Shown piece after piece: positions 25,955 through 33,757 of a stretch of 64,000 nucleotides of DNA (the stretch's first letter is position 1; each line of letters starts with the position of its first letter). Under the pieces are notes generated by a model. The model worked only from the letters and a program-made list of their open reading frames with translations, was not told the origin of the DNA and did no database searches. Source of the stretch: Bryobacteraceae bacterium (lineage in GTDB: Bacteria; Acidobacteriota; Terriglobia; Bryobacterales; Bryobacteraceae); NCBI GenBank assembly GCA_019748195.1, contig JAIEPW010000028.1:31361-95360 (forward strand), read 5' to 3'. The position numbers and the translations under genes were made by a program.

Positions 25955-28507
25955 TCACTTCAGCATATCGCGCAAGCGGCCGAAAAAGCCCTTCTGCCGG
26001 GACTTATCGGCCGGTTTCGGGGGTGAACCGGGCTCCACGGGGATGACTGCCACTTTCCGGTCCTGACGGGAAGACGCCGTCTGCGGGCCGGAGCCGCCGC
26101 TTACCTGGGCGGGTTCCGGGTCCTTCACCGGGTCCCATCCGGCGATCTGAGTGCGTCCCGACCCGCCGCAAAGCTCCAGCGGCTGCGTTCCGGCGATGAA
26201 GACTTCGGTCTTTTGGCCGGAGCAGCTTGGCGACGCCAGAAGTCCCGACACGGGATCAATATCCGCCGTGACAATCCCATCCGGCGGCTGGAAGCCGGAG
26301 ACATTGCGATACGTGCGCCGCTGGTGGGCGCGCTTCATGAACTCCGTCCAGACCGGCAGGGCGGACTTGGCGCCCTCCAGCTTGATGTCGGCGTTGTCGT
26401 CAAAGCCGACCCAGACGACGCAGATCAGCCGCGAGGTGAAACCGGCGAACCAGCCGTCGCGGGAGGATCCGGTTTTGCCGGCGGCGGGCTGCCAGAAGCC
26501 CCGGGCGCGCGCGCCCGCTCCGGTGCCGGATCGCATGACCTCTTCCATCAGATTCGTCACCAGGTAGGCGACCCGGGGATCCAGCACCCGTTTCTTCTGA
26601 GGCTGATTGGTGTAAATGATGGCGCCGGACTCATCCCGGATGCTGGCGATATGCGCCGGCTTGAGCGCCGTGCCGTATGTCGAGAAGACGGTGTAGGCGC
26701 CGGCGACCTCCAGCGGCGTGGTGACATACGCTCCCAGCGCCACCGCCGGGGTCCCGCGCACTTCCATGTTCATTCCGGCGTCGCGAGCCAGTTGCGCCAC
26801 GCGGCGGTATCCCACCTTCTCGGCCAGCTTCACGGTGGGTACATTCAACGACTTGGCAAGCGCCTGCCGCACCGTTACGGGACCGTTGTACTGATCGCCG
26901 AAGTTTTCCGGTTCATACGGCTTGCCGTCGTAGAAGAACGTAGTGGGCTGGTCGGTAATGCGGGTGATGGGCGTGATGGCTTCATGGGAGCCGCCGACGC
27001 CGCTCGCCAATGCCGCGGCATACACGAACGGCTTGAACGCGCTGCCCGGCTGGCGCCGCGCCAGCGTGCGGTTCAACTGGCTCTTGCCGTAATCGCGGCC
27101 GCCCACCAGCGCCTTCACCTCGCCGGTCTGGGCGTCGAGGGCTACCAGGGCCGCCTGCACCGCCGGCACCGTGGCGCCGTAGCCCTTGAACTTCCGCGCC
27201 ATTTGCTTGTCTACTTCCTCCATGCCCGCCTTCATGGCAGCCACGGCGTCGCGCTGCAGATCGAGATCGAGCGTGGTGTAGACCCGATAGGAGTGAGCCT
27301 GGAAATCGCGATCCTGGAACGTCTGCTGCAGGAACTCGTTGGCCATATCCACGTAGTAGGGGGCTTCGTTGTTCCCCTCCGCGCTTTCGCTCGATACGCT
27401 GAGCGGAGCGGCCATCGCCGACGTCATTTCGGAGGTGTTCAAGAACCCGGCCTCATTCATCATTTTCAGCACCTGGTTCCTGCGGGAGCGCGCCCGGTCC
27501 GGGTGCCGGAACGGGTTGCGATTGATCGGCGATTGAATCAGCCCGGCGATCAAAGCCGCCTCCGGCAGCGTGACGCGATTCAGGTCCTTGCCCAGGTAGA
27601 CGTTGGCCGCTTCGGCAAAGCCGTGAATGGAGAAGGTCCCGTGATGGCCGAGATAGATGGTGTTGGCGTAATGCTCGAAGATCTGCTCCTTGCTCAGCTT
27701 CTGCTCCAGGTGCAAGGTGATCAGGGCCTCGGGGATCTTGCGGCGCCAGGAACGTTCGTTCGTCAGCCAGATGGACCGGGCGAGCTGCATCGACAGCGTG
27801 GAGGCGCCCTGATTATTGCCGCGATTCTTCAGGTCGACGTAGATGGCGCGAAGAATCCCGATGGGATCGAAGCCGGCATGCGCGAAGAATCGCTTGTCCT
27901 CGGCCGCCAGGGCGGCGTCCACCATCACCTTGGGAATGTCCTGGAACTTCACCAGACGGCGCTTCTCGCGTTTGCGGTCGAACAGATTGGTGATCAACTC
28001 CGGCTCCAGCCGGTATTGGGTGCGGGGAGCGTTATCGCGCAGGGAGATGATCTCGCTGAGCCGCCCGTTGTCCACCTTCAGGACGGCGGGCTCGCTTTCG
28101 AACCCGTCCGGACCCGGGTACACGTCAATGCCGTCGTTGCGGACGAAGTACCAGCCCATGCGGTTGTTCCGCGACTCGGAGTATCCGCACCGGCGCAGAT
28201 AATTGGAGATCTCGCCGACGGAGGTCTCCTCGCCGATCATCAGCGGCCGGGGGGCGCTGAACAGACGCGACGCGTTCCCATATGGGCCAGCCGCCAGCTT
28301 CTCGTCGATCAGCCGGGAGTATTTGGTGTAAAAGTAAGCGAACATCGAGACGGACACCAGTCCGCCCGCCGCCAACAGGATCACCAGGATCCGGCCGTAC
28401 CGGTTGCCCCAGATCCGGCCGGCCAGTTTTCCAGCTCGGGAGGAGGAAGCAGGACGCTTACTTCTTGGTGTTTTGGAAGGACTCGAGTTCGGTCCAGATG
28501 TCTTCAT
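25955..28507 (-). CDS. Class A penicillin-binding protein (peptidoglycan glycosyltransferase/transpeptidase, PBP1 type)
   Basis: A bifunctional peptidoglycan synthase of 850 residues. A basic cytoplasmic tail is followed by a single membrane segment (about 39-59), then a UB2H-like region (about 90-165), as in PBP1b. The glycosyltransferase 51 domain follows with catalytic E203 in AAEDKRFFAHAGFDPIGILR and GASTLSMQLARSIWL. The transpeptidase domain carries SxxK S489-K492 (QPGSAFKPF), SxN S553-N555 (KSLNVP) and KTG K678-G680 (AGKTGSSRDGWFAGF). All catalytic motifs are intact. The C-terminal 70 residues are Pro/Ser/Gln-rich and probably disordered. The ATG at 28507 has GGGAG 4 bp upstream and overlaps the preceding membrane-protein gene by 50 bp, which suggests translational coupling. 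Confidence 0.95.
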   Translation of the reverse strand: MKTSGPNSSPSKTPRSKRPASSSRAGKLAGRIWGNRYGRILVILLAAGGLVSVSMFAYFYTKYSRLIDEKLAAGPYGNASRLFSAPRPLMIGEETSVGEISNYLRRCGYSESRNNRMGWYFVRNDGIDVYPGPDGFESEPAVLKVDNGRLSEIISLRDNAPRTQYRLEPELITNLFDRKREKRRLVKFQDIPKVMVDAALAAEDKRFFAHAGFDPIGILRAIYVDLKNRGNNQGASTLSMQLARSIWLTNERSWRRKIPEALITLHLEQKLSKEQIFEHYANTIYLGHHGTFSIHGFAEAANVYLGKDLNRVTLPEAALIAGLIQSPINRNPFRHPDRARSRRNQVLKMMNEAGFLNTSEMTSAMAAPLSVSSESAEGNNEAPYYVDMANEFLQQTFQDRDFQAHSYRVYTTLDLDLQRDAVAAMKAGMEEVDKQMARKFKGYGATVPAVQAALVALDAQTGEVKALVGGRDYGKSQLNRTLARRQPGSAFKPFVYAAALASGVGGSHEAITPITRITDQPTTFFYDGKPYEPENFGDQYNGPVTVRQALAKSLNVPTVKLAEKVGYRRVAQLARDAGMNMEVRGTPAVALGAYVTTPLEVAGAYTVFSTYGTALKPAHIASIRDESGAIIYTNQPQKKRVLDPRVAYLVTNLMEEVMRSGTGAGARARGFWQPAAGKTGSSRDGWFAGFTSRLICVVWVGFDDNADIKLEGAKSALPVWTEFMKRAHQRRTYRNVSGFQPPDGIVTADIDPVSGLLASPSCSGQKTEVFIAGTQPLELCGGSGRTQIAGWDPVKDPEPAQVSGGSGPQTASSRQDRKVAVIPVEPGSPPKPADKSRQKGFFGRLRDMLK

Positions 28508-28898
28508 GAGGCTCCCAGTCCGGCTCCTGCCGGCCCGTGATCTGCAGTTCCGCCACCTTCAGGGTGCCATGTCCGTAAAGGCAAATATATTCAGTGCTTG
28601 GGGGACCCAGCAGCACGTGCGTCCAGGAGCCGCGAACCACCGGCATGCGCAGACGCCGCAGACAGGTGCGGCAGCGATAGCGCTGGTCCCAGACGATCAG
28701 ATAGAGCAAGCCGGCCGCGAACAGCCAGTACAGCAGGACGACCACGGTATATCCCAGGTCGTATCCGAACGGTTGAGCCGGAACGTGCATCATGAACGGC
28801 TGCGGGTCCGGCAACGCCGCCCCGAGGATGCGGCCAATCACCCACATCACGCCGTAACCAAGGGCGAGCTTGCCGAGGAGGAACCCCCAGTACTTCAT
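28458..28898 (-). CDS. Small membrane protein of unknown function
   Basis: A 146-residue protein with two hydrophobic segments (GFLLGKLALGYGVMWVIG near residues 4-22 and YTVVVLLYWLFAAGLLYLIV near 49-68). A cytoplasmic or periplasmic tail follows with two cysteines (RYRCRTCLRRLRM), reminiscent of half a zinc ribbon, and a second cysteine site (EYICLYGHG). I do not recognise the family. The ATG at 28898 has AAAGGGAG about 11 bp upstream. Its 3' end overlaps the start of the class A PBP gene by 50 bp, so it is likely co-expressed with cell-wall synthesis. An in-frame upstream start at 28955 would add a polar segment before the membrane span and is less likely. Confidence 0.72.
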   Translation of the reverse strand: MKYWGFLLGKLALGYGVMWVIGRILGAALPDPQPFMMHVPAQPFGYDLGYTVVVLLYWLFAAGLLYLIVWDQRYRCRTCLRRLRMPVVRGSWTHVLLGPPSTEYICLYGHGTLKVAELQITGRQEPDWEPHEDIWTELESFQNTKK

Positions 28899-29039
28899 AG
28901 CTAGTAAGACTCCCTTTGAAGTCTCCAGGTTCCCCCTTCGGTAATAGTGTGGCACAACCGGAGGTTACGCCAACTGGCTTGACAGAATAAGACACGCCTG
29001 GGCCTGGAAGCCGCGCGGCCGGAGGATGCAATCCACCAC

Positions 29040-29387
29040 GTGGACGAGGGCTTGACCTACGCCTCGGTGGAAAGCCTGGCCCGGCTGCTCGAAATCTCGG
29101 CTTCGCGGCTGGCGCAGGCGCTGGGGATTCCGGAGCGGACGCTGGTTCGGCGCAAGGCGGCGGGAAGGTTTTCAAGCGAAGAAAGCGAGAAACTGTTGCG
29201 GCTGGCGCTGCGATTCGAGGAAGCCGTGGGGTTGTTTCAGGGTGACACCACGGCGGCGGCACGTTGGATGGCGACGCCGGCGCCGGCGCTTTCCGGCCAT
29301 TCCCCGCTCGAATACTGCCGGACGGAGATCGGCGGCAGGGAAGTAGAGAGCCTGATCGGACGGCTGGAGCACGGGGTTTTCTCGTAA
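29040..29387 (+). CDS. Xre/MbcA/ParS-type antitoxin (toxin-binding domain protein)
   Basis: The antitoxin of an Xre-RES toxin-antitoxin pair. The protein shows the family order: a helix-turn-helix segment (VESLARLLEISASRLAQALG, IPERTLVRRKAAGRFSSEES) and then the DUF2384 toxin-binding region (ARWMATPAPALSGHSPLEYC, EIGGREVESLIGRLEHGVFS). It would neutralise the RES toxin and repress its own operon. The stop TAA overlaps the ATG of the RES gene (TAATG, 29385-29389). The start is odd: GTG 29040 is the only canonical start, yet the frame continues upstream to 28983 with family-like residues (LGLEAARPEDAIHHVDEGL). The N-terminus may therefore begin at a rare codon such as CTG, or may have been shortened. 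Confidence 0.82.
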   Translation: MDEGLTYASVESLARLLEISASRLAQALGIPERTLVRRKAAGRFSSEESEKLLRLALRFEEAVGLFQGDTTAAARWMATPAPALSGHSPLEYCRTEIGGREVESLIGRLEHGVFS

Positions 29388-29767
29388 TGCCCGCCGCCTG
29401 GCGAATTGTCAAGCGGAAGCACAGCCAGACGGCATTCAGCGGGGAGGGGGCGCGGCGATTCGGAGGGCGCTGGAACTCGATCGGCGTGCCCGTGGTGTAT
29501 ACGGCGGGTTCGATATCGCTGGCTGCGCCGGAACTGCTGGTGCATCTGCGGGCGCCGGAACTGCTGCGGAACTACGTGGTCTTTCCGGTGGAGTTTGAAG
29601 ATTCCCTGGTAAGCAGCTCGCGGCGCGGGGCGATCTCGCGGGACGGGCTGCAGGGTCCGGCAACGCTGGAAACGCGGGCGGTGGGGAACGCCTGGGCGGC
29701 GTCCGGGAGGTCGGCGGTGTTGCGGGTGCCGAGCGCGGTGGTCGCCTCGGAGTGGAACTTCCGGGGG

Positions 29768-29796
29768 ATCGGTGCCTGGTGGTGCCAGGCACCGAT
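29768..29796. repeat. Hairpin repeat, copy 3
   Basis: A perfect inverted repeat. The 25-bp core 29770-29794 is the exact reverse complement of 8526-8550 (arms CGGTGCCTGG and CCAGGCACCG, loop TGGTG), and two more base pairs (AT/AT) extend the stem to 12 bp. Confidence 0.85.
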
Positions 29797-30098
29797 GGCT
29801 GGGCGACCAAAGGCGGAAGTGGCTTTATCGCAAGGCGGTTACCCTGTTGAAAACGGCTCCCGGAAAAGTACCCCTGTTCGGACTTCCCCGGTTTCCGGCG
29901 ACGGGTTTTTCGAGCCAGATCCAGATGTAAGTATAGGGAAGCGTTGGTCTTCCAGCGCTTCGGGGCGACAGGCGCGACGCAGGCATGGCATACGGCCGGA
30001 AAAGTGGGGGGAGTTGGCCCTAACGCTCTTCTCGGAGCGCGGAAATCTGTTAATAAGTTCTAATAGCTCATATGCTTACCGGAGATCCCGGCGAGCGG

Positions 30099-30123
30099 CG
30101 GCGCCAGGTGGTGCCTGGCGCCG
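30099..30123. repeat. Hairpin repeat, copy 4 (compensatory variant)
   Basis: A perfect 10-bp stem (CGGCGCCAGG, 30099-30108, with CCTGGCGCCG, 30114-30123) around a TGGTG loop. Relative to copy 3 it differs at two stem positions, each with a matching change in the opposite arm, so the pairing is preserved. Confidence 0.8.
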
Positions 30124-30163
30124 GTGCTAACCTGGCAGCGATGCTAGCGGAACAAGGCGCCCG

Positions 30164-31072
30164 TCAGCGGAACAGATTGCGCAGCAGGAACAGGACGTTC
30201 GCGGGCCGCTCCGCAAGGCGGCGCATGAAGTACGGATACCACGCTGTCCCATACGGGACGTAAAGCCGCATGCGATAGCCGTCCTTCACCAATTTCGATT
30301 GCAGGTCCCTGCGGATCCCATACAACATTTGGAACTCGAAGCGATCCGCCTCGATCCGCTTCTCCCGCGCAAAGCGGAGGCACTCGGCGATCATGGCCTC
30401 ATCATGCGTCGCGATCGCGGGGTAGGTTCCGTGTTCCAGCAGAGTGCGCATCAGCGCGACGTAGTTGCGATCCACTCCCGCCTTGTCGGGGATGGCGACG
30501 GATGCCGGTTCGTCGTAAGCGCCCTTGCACAAGCGCACCGGGATACGGGCGGCGTTCAACGCATCGATGTCCCCGGCGCTGCGGTGGAGGTACGCCTGGA
30601 TCACGGCGCGGACATTGCCGAACTCCTGGTGCATGTCGCGGACAATCTCCAAGGTCCGGTCCGTGTACTCGGTGGACTCCATGTCGATCTCCACGCGGTT
30701 GTTGTGACCGCTGGCGCGTTCGGCGAGCGCGCGGACATTGCTCCGGCACAACCCGGTGGACAGATCGAGACCGAACTGGGTCAGCTTGATCGATACCGTG
30801 GACGGGAGCGCGGCTTTCGCGATCTGATCCAGGGCCGCCAGGTAGGCGTCGCGCGACTGTGCCGCTTCCGCCTCTGAACTGACGTTCTCGCCCAAGTGAT
30901 CGAGCGTGGCCAGGATCTTTTCCTGATGCAGCTTGCGGCAGACGTTCACCCCGTCCTCGATGGTCTCGCCGGCCACGAAGCGGCGGGTGAGGTTGCGCGC
31001 CAGCGACGACGTCTCCATCCAGGAACGCAGCTTGCGCTGTTGCGAGAGGTGCAGGAAGAATGCGCGAGTCAT
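30164..31072 (-). CDS. Proline dehydrogenase
   Basis: A monofunctional FAD enzyme oxidising L-proline to pyrroline-5-carboxylate, at the membrane face or in the cytoplasm. At 302 residues it is the standard length for the stand-alone type. Family motifs are present: TVSIKLTQFGLDLS, the barrel strand VIQAYLHRSAGDI, RLCKGAYDEPASVAIPDK, and the C-terminal signature FEFQMLYGIRRDLQ with VPYGTAWYPYFMRRLAERPA, including the arginine pair that binds substrate carboxylate. Its ATG overlaps the TGA of rmuC (31069-31072), so the two genes are translationally coupled. No pyrroline-5-carboxylate dehydrogenase gene is nearby; the electrons probably go to menaquinone. Confidence 0.94.
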   Translation of the reverse strand: MTRAFFLHLSQQRKLRSWMETSSLARNLTRRFVAGETIEDGVNVCRKLHQEKILATLDHLGENVSSEAEAAQSRDAYLAALDQIAKAALPSTVSIKLTQFGLDLSTGLCRSNVRALAERASGHNNRVEIDMESTEYTDRTLEIVRDMHQEFGNVRAVIQAYLHRSAGDIDALNAARIPVRLCKGAYDEPASVAIPDKAGVDRNYVALMRTLLEHGTYPAIATHDEAMIAECLRFAREKRIEADRFEFQMLYGIRRDLQSKLVKDGYRMRLYVPYGTAWYPYFMRRLAERPANVLFLLRNLFR

Positions 31073-32253
31073 TTGCAGAAATCAGCGACGCCGTCGGCGC
31101 GCGGAACCCGCGCCTGCAGGTCCACTGGTTCCAGGGTCAGTTCCGGGGCGCCCGCGGGGAGCCCAAGATCGCGGATTTTCTTGAGCGATGGCGCCAGCCG
31201 CGCTTCCCAGGAACCCACAGAACGATTGTACGACTCCAGGGCCCGCTGCAATCCCTGTCCGGCTTCAGCGTAATGCGTGGCGAAGATCCCGAGGCGATCG
31301 ATGAATTCGACGGCCGCCGCGCGGATCTGAATCGCATTCTCCGCCAGTTGCTGCTGGTTCCAGCCGTAGGCGATCCCCTTCAGCACGGAAATCAGCGTGA
31401 CCGGCGTGGCGATGAGAACGCGCCGTTCCACGGCGCGTTCCAGCAGGTCCGGCTGCGCTTCGAGCGCCGCGGCGAAGAAGTGATCCCCGGGCAGGAATAG
31501 CACCACCAGTTCCGGCGCCGGTTGGAATTGCGCCCAATACTGTTTGCCGGCGAGCTGATCGGCGTGGCGTCCGATTTGCGCGGCGTGACGCTCCAGGGCC
31601 GCGCGGCGCTGCGCCTCGCTTTCCGCCGCGCAGGCGTCGAGATACGCGCTGAGCGGTACCTTGGCATCGATCACGATGGTCCGCCCGCCGGGCAGGCGGA
31701 CGGTCATGTCCGGCCGGATGCGATCGCGCGTGTCCTGCTCGACGAAGTCACAATGGGAACTCAAGCCCGCGAGTTCCACCACGCGCCGCAGCGTGATCTC
31801 GCCCCAGCGCCCGCGGGTCTGCGGCGCTTTCAGGGCGCTGCTGAGCGCTCCGGTTTCCTGCGACAGCAGCTTCAACTGCTGTTCCAGGCCCCCGAACATC
31901 GCGGCGCGATCCGCTTCCACCTTGCGAACCTGCCTGTCGAGCTTGTCGAGAGATTCCGAAAGCGGCTTCACGACGCCTTCAAGCGCGGTCTGCCGCACCG
32001 CGAGATCGCCCGACAGGCGGGCGTGCAGCGTGTCGAGAGCCGACTGCGCGGCCTGCAGGAAGGCTCCCTGGTTGGAGCGGAGCGCTGAGTCGGCCATGGC
32101 CTGGAAGGTCGCCGAGGCCTGCTGGTTCAGGGCGTCGGCAGCGACGGCCTTGGCTTCGGCGATCGCCACGCGGCCGCGCATCCACAGCCAGGCGATACAG
32201 GCGGCCGCGGCCGCGCCTAAAACAATTCCGGCGGAAAATGATCCAACATCCAT
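31069..32253 (-). CDS. rmuC: DNA recombination protein RmuC
   Basis: RmuC is a membrane-tethered protein with a predicted PD-(D/E)XK nuclease-like core, linked to limiting sequence inversions in E. coli. The 394-residue protein has an N-terminal membrane anchor (about 6-24), a long Ala/Gln-rich coiled coil (about 30-135) and the conserved core with RGRWGEITLRRVVELAGL, RPDMTVRLPGGRTIVIDAKV and VLIATPVTLISVLKGIAYGW. The aspartate and lysine of IDAKVPL are the expected nuclease-fold positions. It is first in a two-gene operon with proline dehydrogenase (4-bp overlap). The pairing with a proline catabolic gene has no obvious functional reason. Confidence 0.93.
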   Translation of the reverse strand: MDVGSFSAGIVLGAAAAACIAWLWMRGRVAIAEAKAVAADALNQQASATFQAMADSALRSNQGAFLQAAQSALDTLHARLSGDLAVRQTALEGVVKPLSESLDKLDRQVRKVEADRAAMFGGLEQQLKLLSQETGALSSALKAPQTRGRWGEITLRRVVELAGLSSHCDFVEQDTRDRIRPDMTVRLPGGRTIVIDAKVPLSAYLDACAAESEAQRRAALERHAAQIGRHADQLAGKQYWAQFQPAPELVVLFLPGDHFFAAALEAQPDLLERAVERRVLIATPVTLISVLKGIAYGWNQQQLAENAIQIRAAAVEFIDRLGIFATHYAEAGQGLQRALESYNRSVGSWEARLAPSLKKIRDLGLPAGAPELTLEPVDLQARVPRADGVADFCK

Positions 32254-32283
32254 GCCGCTCTTATCGTCGCACGAAAAGCGGGA

Positions 32284-32841
32284 TTAGTGCGGAAATCCTC
32301 GGGATTCAAGCACCCGCCGCGCCTGCAGCAGGTGCCGGCGTTCATGCGCTTCCATGATGTGGACCCCGGCGCCGATCGTGAACCGCACCGGGCCGAACGG
32401 GCTCCAGAAGCGGATGGCGTTCCAGTCGAGTCCGGCGCCGGAGGCGATGAGGCCGGCGGCGGCATCCTGGGAAGCGAGGAACGCCGCGAGCGCTTCACGG
32501 GCTTGCGCCGGGTGCACGGAAGGGCGGATCCGCAGAGGCGCGGGGACCTTCCAACGAGGCGGCGGCTCCACCAGCGAGAGAAACCATCGTGCGAACCAGC
32601 TCAATTGAATCTCGCCGCGGCGCTTGGGCGAGGCCGAGGAGGCGATCGCCTCGCGGATGGTAGCCTCGTACGCCGTGTTGGCGCGCGTGAGGTGATCCAG
32701 GCACTCGGCAATGCTCCATACCGCGGGAACGGGACGCCAGGCCAGTTGATCCGCGGTCCGGTGCTCCGCAAGTTCGGCGGCGGTCCGGCTGTTGGCCTGG
32801 AATCCGTCCAGGACGCGCTGCAGGTCCGGCGGCAACGTCAT
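32284..32841 (-). CDS. DinB-like four-helix protein
   Basis: A 185-residue cytoplasmic protein of the DinB/DUF664 superfamily. The three histidines that bind a divalent metal in this fold are present as H50 (SIAECLDHL), H166 and H170 (HIMEAHERRHLLQARR). Family members include bacillithiol- and mycothiol-dependent transferases and proteins of unknown activity; the substrate here is unknown. There is no Shine-Dalgarno sequence before ATG 32841, but TATACT lies 7 bp upstream on the coding strand. It stands between rmuC and a hydrolase gene, all on the - strand, with spacers of 20-30 bp. Confidence 0.87.
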   Translation of the reverse strand: MTLPPDLQRVLDGFQANSRTAAELAEHRTADQLAWRPVPAVWSIAECLDHLTRANTAYEATIREAIASSASPKRRGEIQLSWFARWFLSLVEPPPRWKVPAPLRIRPSVHPAQAREALAAFLASQDAAAGLIASGAGLDWNAIRFWSPFGPVRFTIGAGVHIMEAHERRHLLQARRVLESRGFPH

Positions 32842-32848
32842 GCCGGAA

Positions 32849-32854
32849 AGTATA
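32849..32854 (-). promoter_or_regulatory. Putative -10 box of the DinB-like gene (leaderless)
   Basis: On the - strand TATACT (5 of 6 to consensus) lies 7 bp before the ATG at 32841, a distance that places the expected transcription start at the start codon. No good -35 hexamer is present. Confidence 0.35.
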
Positions 32855-32862
32855 CGCGAAAT

Positions 32863-33699
32863 TCAGTTCAACTTTAGTTGCTCGGCGAGCCATTTTTGGC
32901 GGTCGAGCGAGGCTTCGTAGACCAGGCCGTGCTCGGCCTTGTACCAGAGCACTTTTTTCGGCTCCTGCGTTGCCGCGATGAACTGGTCGGCGCGCGCCTT
33001 GGGAACATGGAAGTCCTTGTCGCCGAACTGCAGCAGCACCGGCTTGCCGGCGGCCTTGGCGATCTGGGTGGTGGGGTCGATCGGTTTCAACCGCGCGATA
33101 AAGGCCTCCTTTTTTTCCGCTTCCATGGGCGGGCCGTAGAGGAACCAGTGGGAGAAGGTGGAAGTTCCCGCCTGCAGCGCGGCGGCCTTGACGCGCGGAT
33201 CCGACGCCGCGACGGCGGCCCCGTACATCGCGCCGAAATCGTGTCCCACCAGCGCCACGCGCGCGGGATCGACGCGCGGCTGCGCCATCAGCACGTCGAG
33301 CGCCCGCCGCAGTTCCTTCACGATGCCGACCGACATTTCATAATCGGTCTCGCGCTTGCGTTGCTTCCGGAACCACTCCGGTTCGGTCCAGGGCGTTTCG
33401 ACCAGCAGCGAGATCATGCCGCGGCCGCCCAGCGCAATCGCCTCGTTCAGATACTGCGTGTAGTTGGAGTTGACGTTCTCCGGCTCATACCAGTGAACGT
33501 ACAGCGCGGCGGCGGCCTTGGCCTGGCCAGGGGGCATCACCAGTAGTGCCTTGGTGCGTCCGCCCGCCAGATTCCGGAACGTGATGTGGCGGACCTCGAC
33601 CTCCGCCGCCCGGACATCGAGCGGCGCCTTCGTATCGTAATCAAAAGAGGGCTGCGCAAATAGCGCGAGCGGCAGGAGTGCGCCAATCGGAATTCGCAT
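32863..33699 (-). CDS. Exported alpha/beta hydrolase with Asp at the nucleophile elbow
   Basis: A 278-residue hydrolase of the dienelactone-hydrolase type with a short signal peptide (MRIPIGALLPLALFAQPS). The core shows AAALYVHWYEPE, RVALVGHDFGAMYGAAVAAS, PVLLQFGDKDFHVP and YKAEHGLVYEA. The nucleophile elbow is G-H-D-F-G, with D154 where serine or cysteine is usual. The likely acid is D227 or D229 and the base is H257. An aspartate nucleophile is the rule in haloalkane dehalogenases and epoxide hydrolases, so an ester-type acyl-serine mechanism is unlikely. The substrate is unknown. It is followed closely by the DinB-like gene on the same strand. Confidence 0.88.
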   Translation of the reverse strand: MRIPIGALLPLALFAQPSFDYDTKAPLDVRAAEVEVRHITFRNLAGGRTKALLVMPPGQAKAAAALYVHWYEPENVNSNYTQYLNEAIALGGRGMISLLVETPWTEPEWFRKQRKRETDYEMSVGIVKELRRALDVLMAQPRVDPARVALVGHDFGAMYGAAVAASDPRVKAAALQAGTSTFSHWFLYGPPMEAEKKEAFIARLKPIDPTTQIAKAAGKPVLLQFGDKDFHVPKARADQFIAATQEPKKVLWYKAEHGLVYEASLDRQKWLAEQLKLN

Positions 33700-33757
33700 T
33701 TCGCCCGCAGGATACTACGGCCGGCGCGCGATTGCGAGTATCCCGTGGCGAACCGCA

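Larger units (their letters stand above)
29768..30123. mobile_element. Putative non-autonomous hairpin-ended element, copy B (inverted relative to copy A)
   Basis: A non-coding segment of about 355 bp between hairpins 29768-29796 and 30099-30123, both with a TGGTG loop. On the reverse strand it carries, in the same order as copy A, CGAAAAAC (29905-29912) and CAGGGGTACTTTTCCGG (29860-29876), ending 65 bp from the hairpin, where copy A has 63. A further ACTTTTCCGG lies at 29996-30005. Block TAAAG..CCACTTCCGC also resembles AAAG..CCAGTTCCGC in copy A. It replaces the 3' end of the RES toxin gene. No transposase is encoded. The relation to copy A is by eye and the mobile nature is inferred. Confidence 0.45.
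29387..30130 (+). pseudogene. RES-domain toxin (NAD+-degrading type), C-terminus replaced by inserted element
   Basis: Residues 1-125 (29387-29761) are a RES-domain toxin, a family that depletes NAD+ by phosphorolysis or hydrolysis. The core is intact: GGRWNSIG with R28, VVYTA with Y38, E49 in LAAPELLVHL, and S116 in RSAVLRVPSAVV. Homologs continue after E-x-N-F with a LLNP-x-HP motif and about 30 more residues. Here the similarity stops at SEWNF, within ten bases of the hairpin at 29768. The frame then runs on through the repeat element (IGAWWCQAP) to a TAA at 30128, giving a chimera of 247 residues. The toxin is probably inactive or altered. It was paired with the antitoxin immediately upstream. 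Confidence 0.78.

Noticed and set aside
26213..28540. A 775-codon open frame on the + strand
   Set aside because: It is antisense to the class A penicillin-binding protein gene, which has all catalytic motifs.
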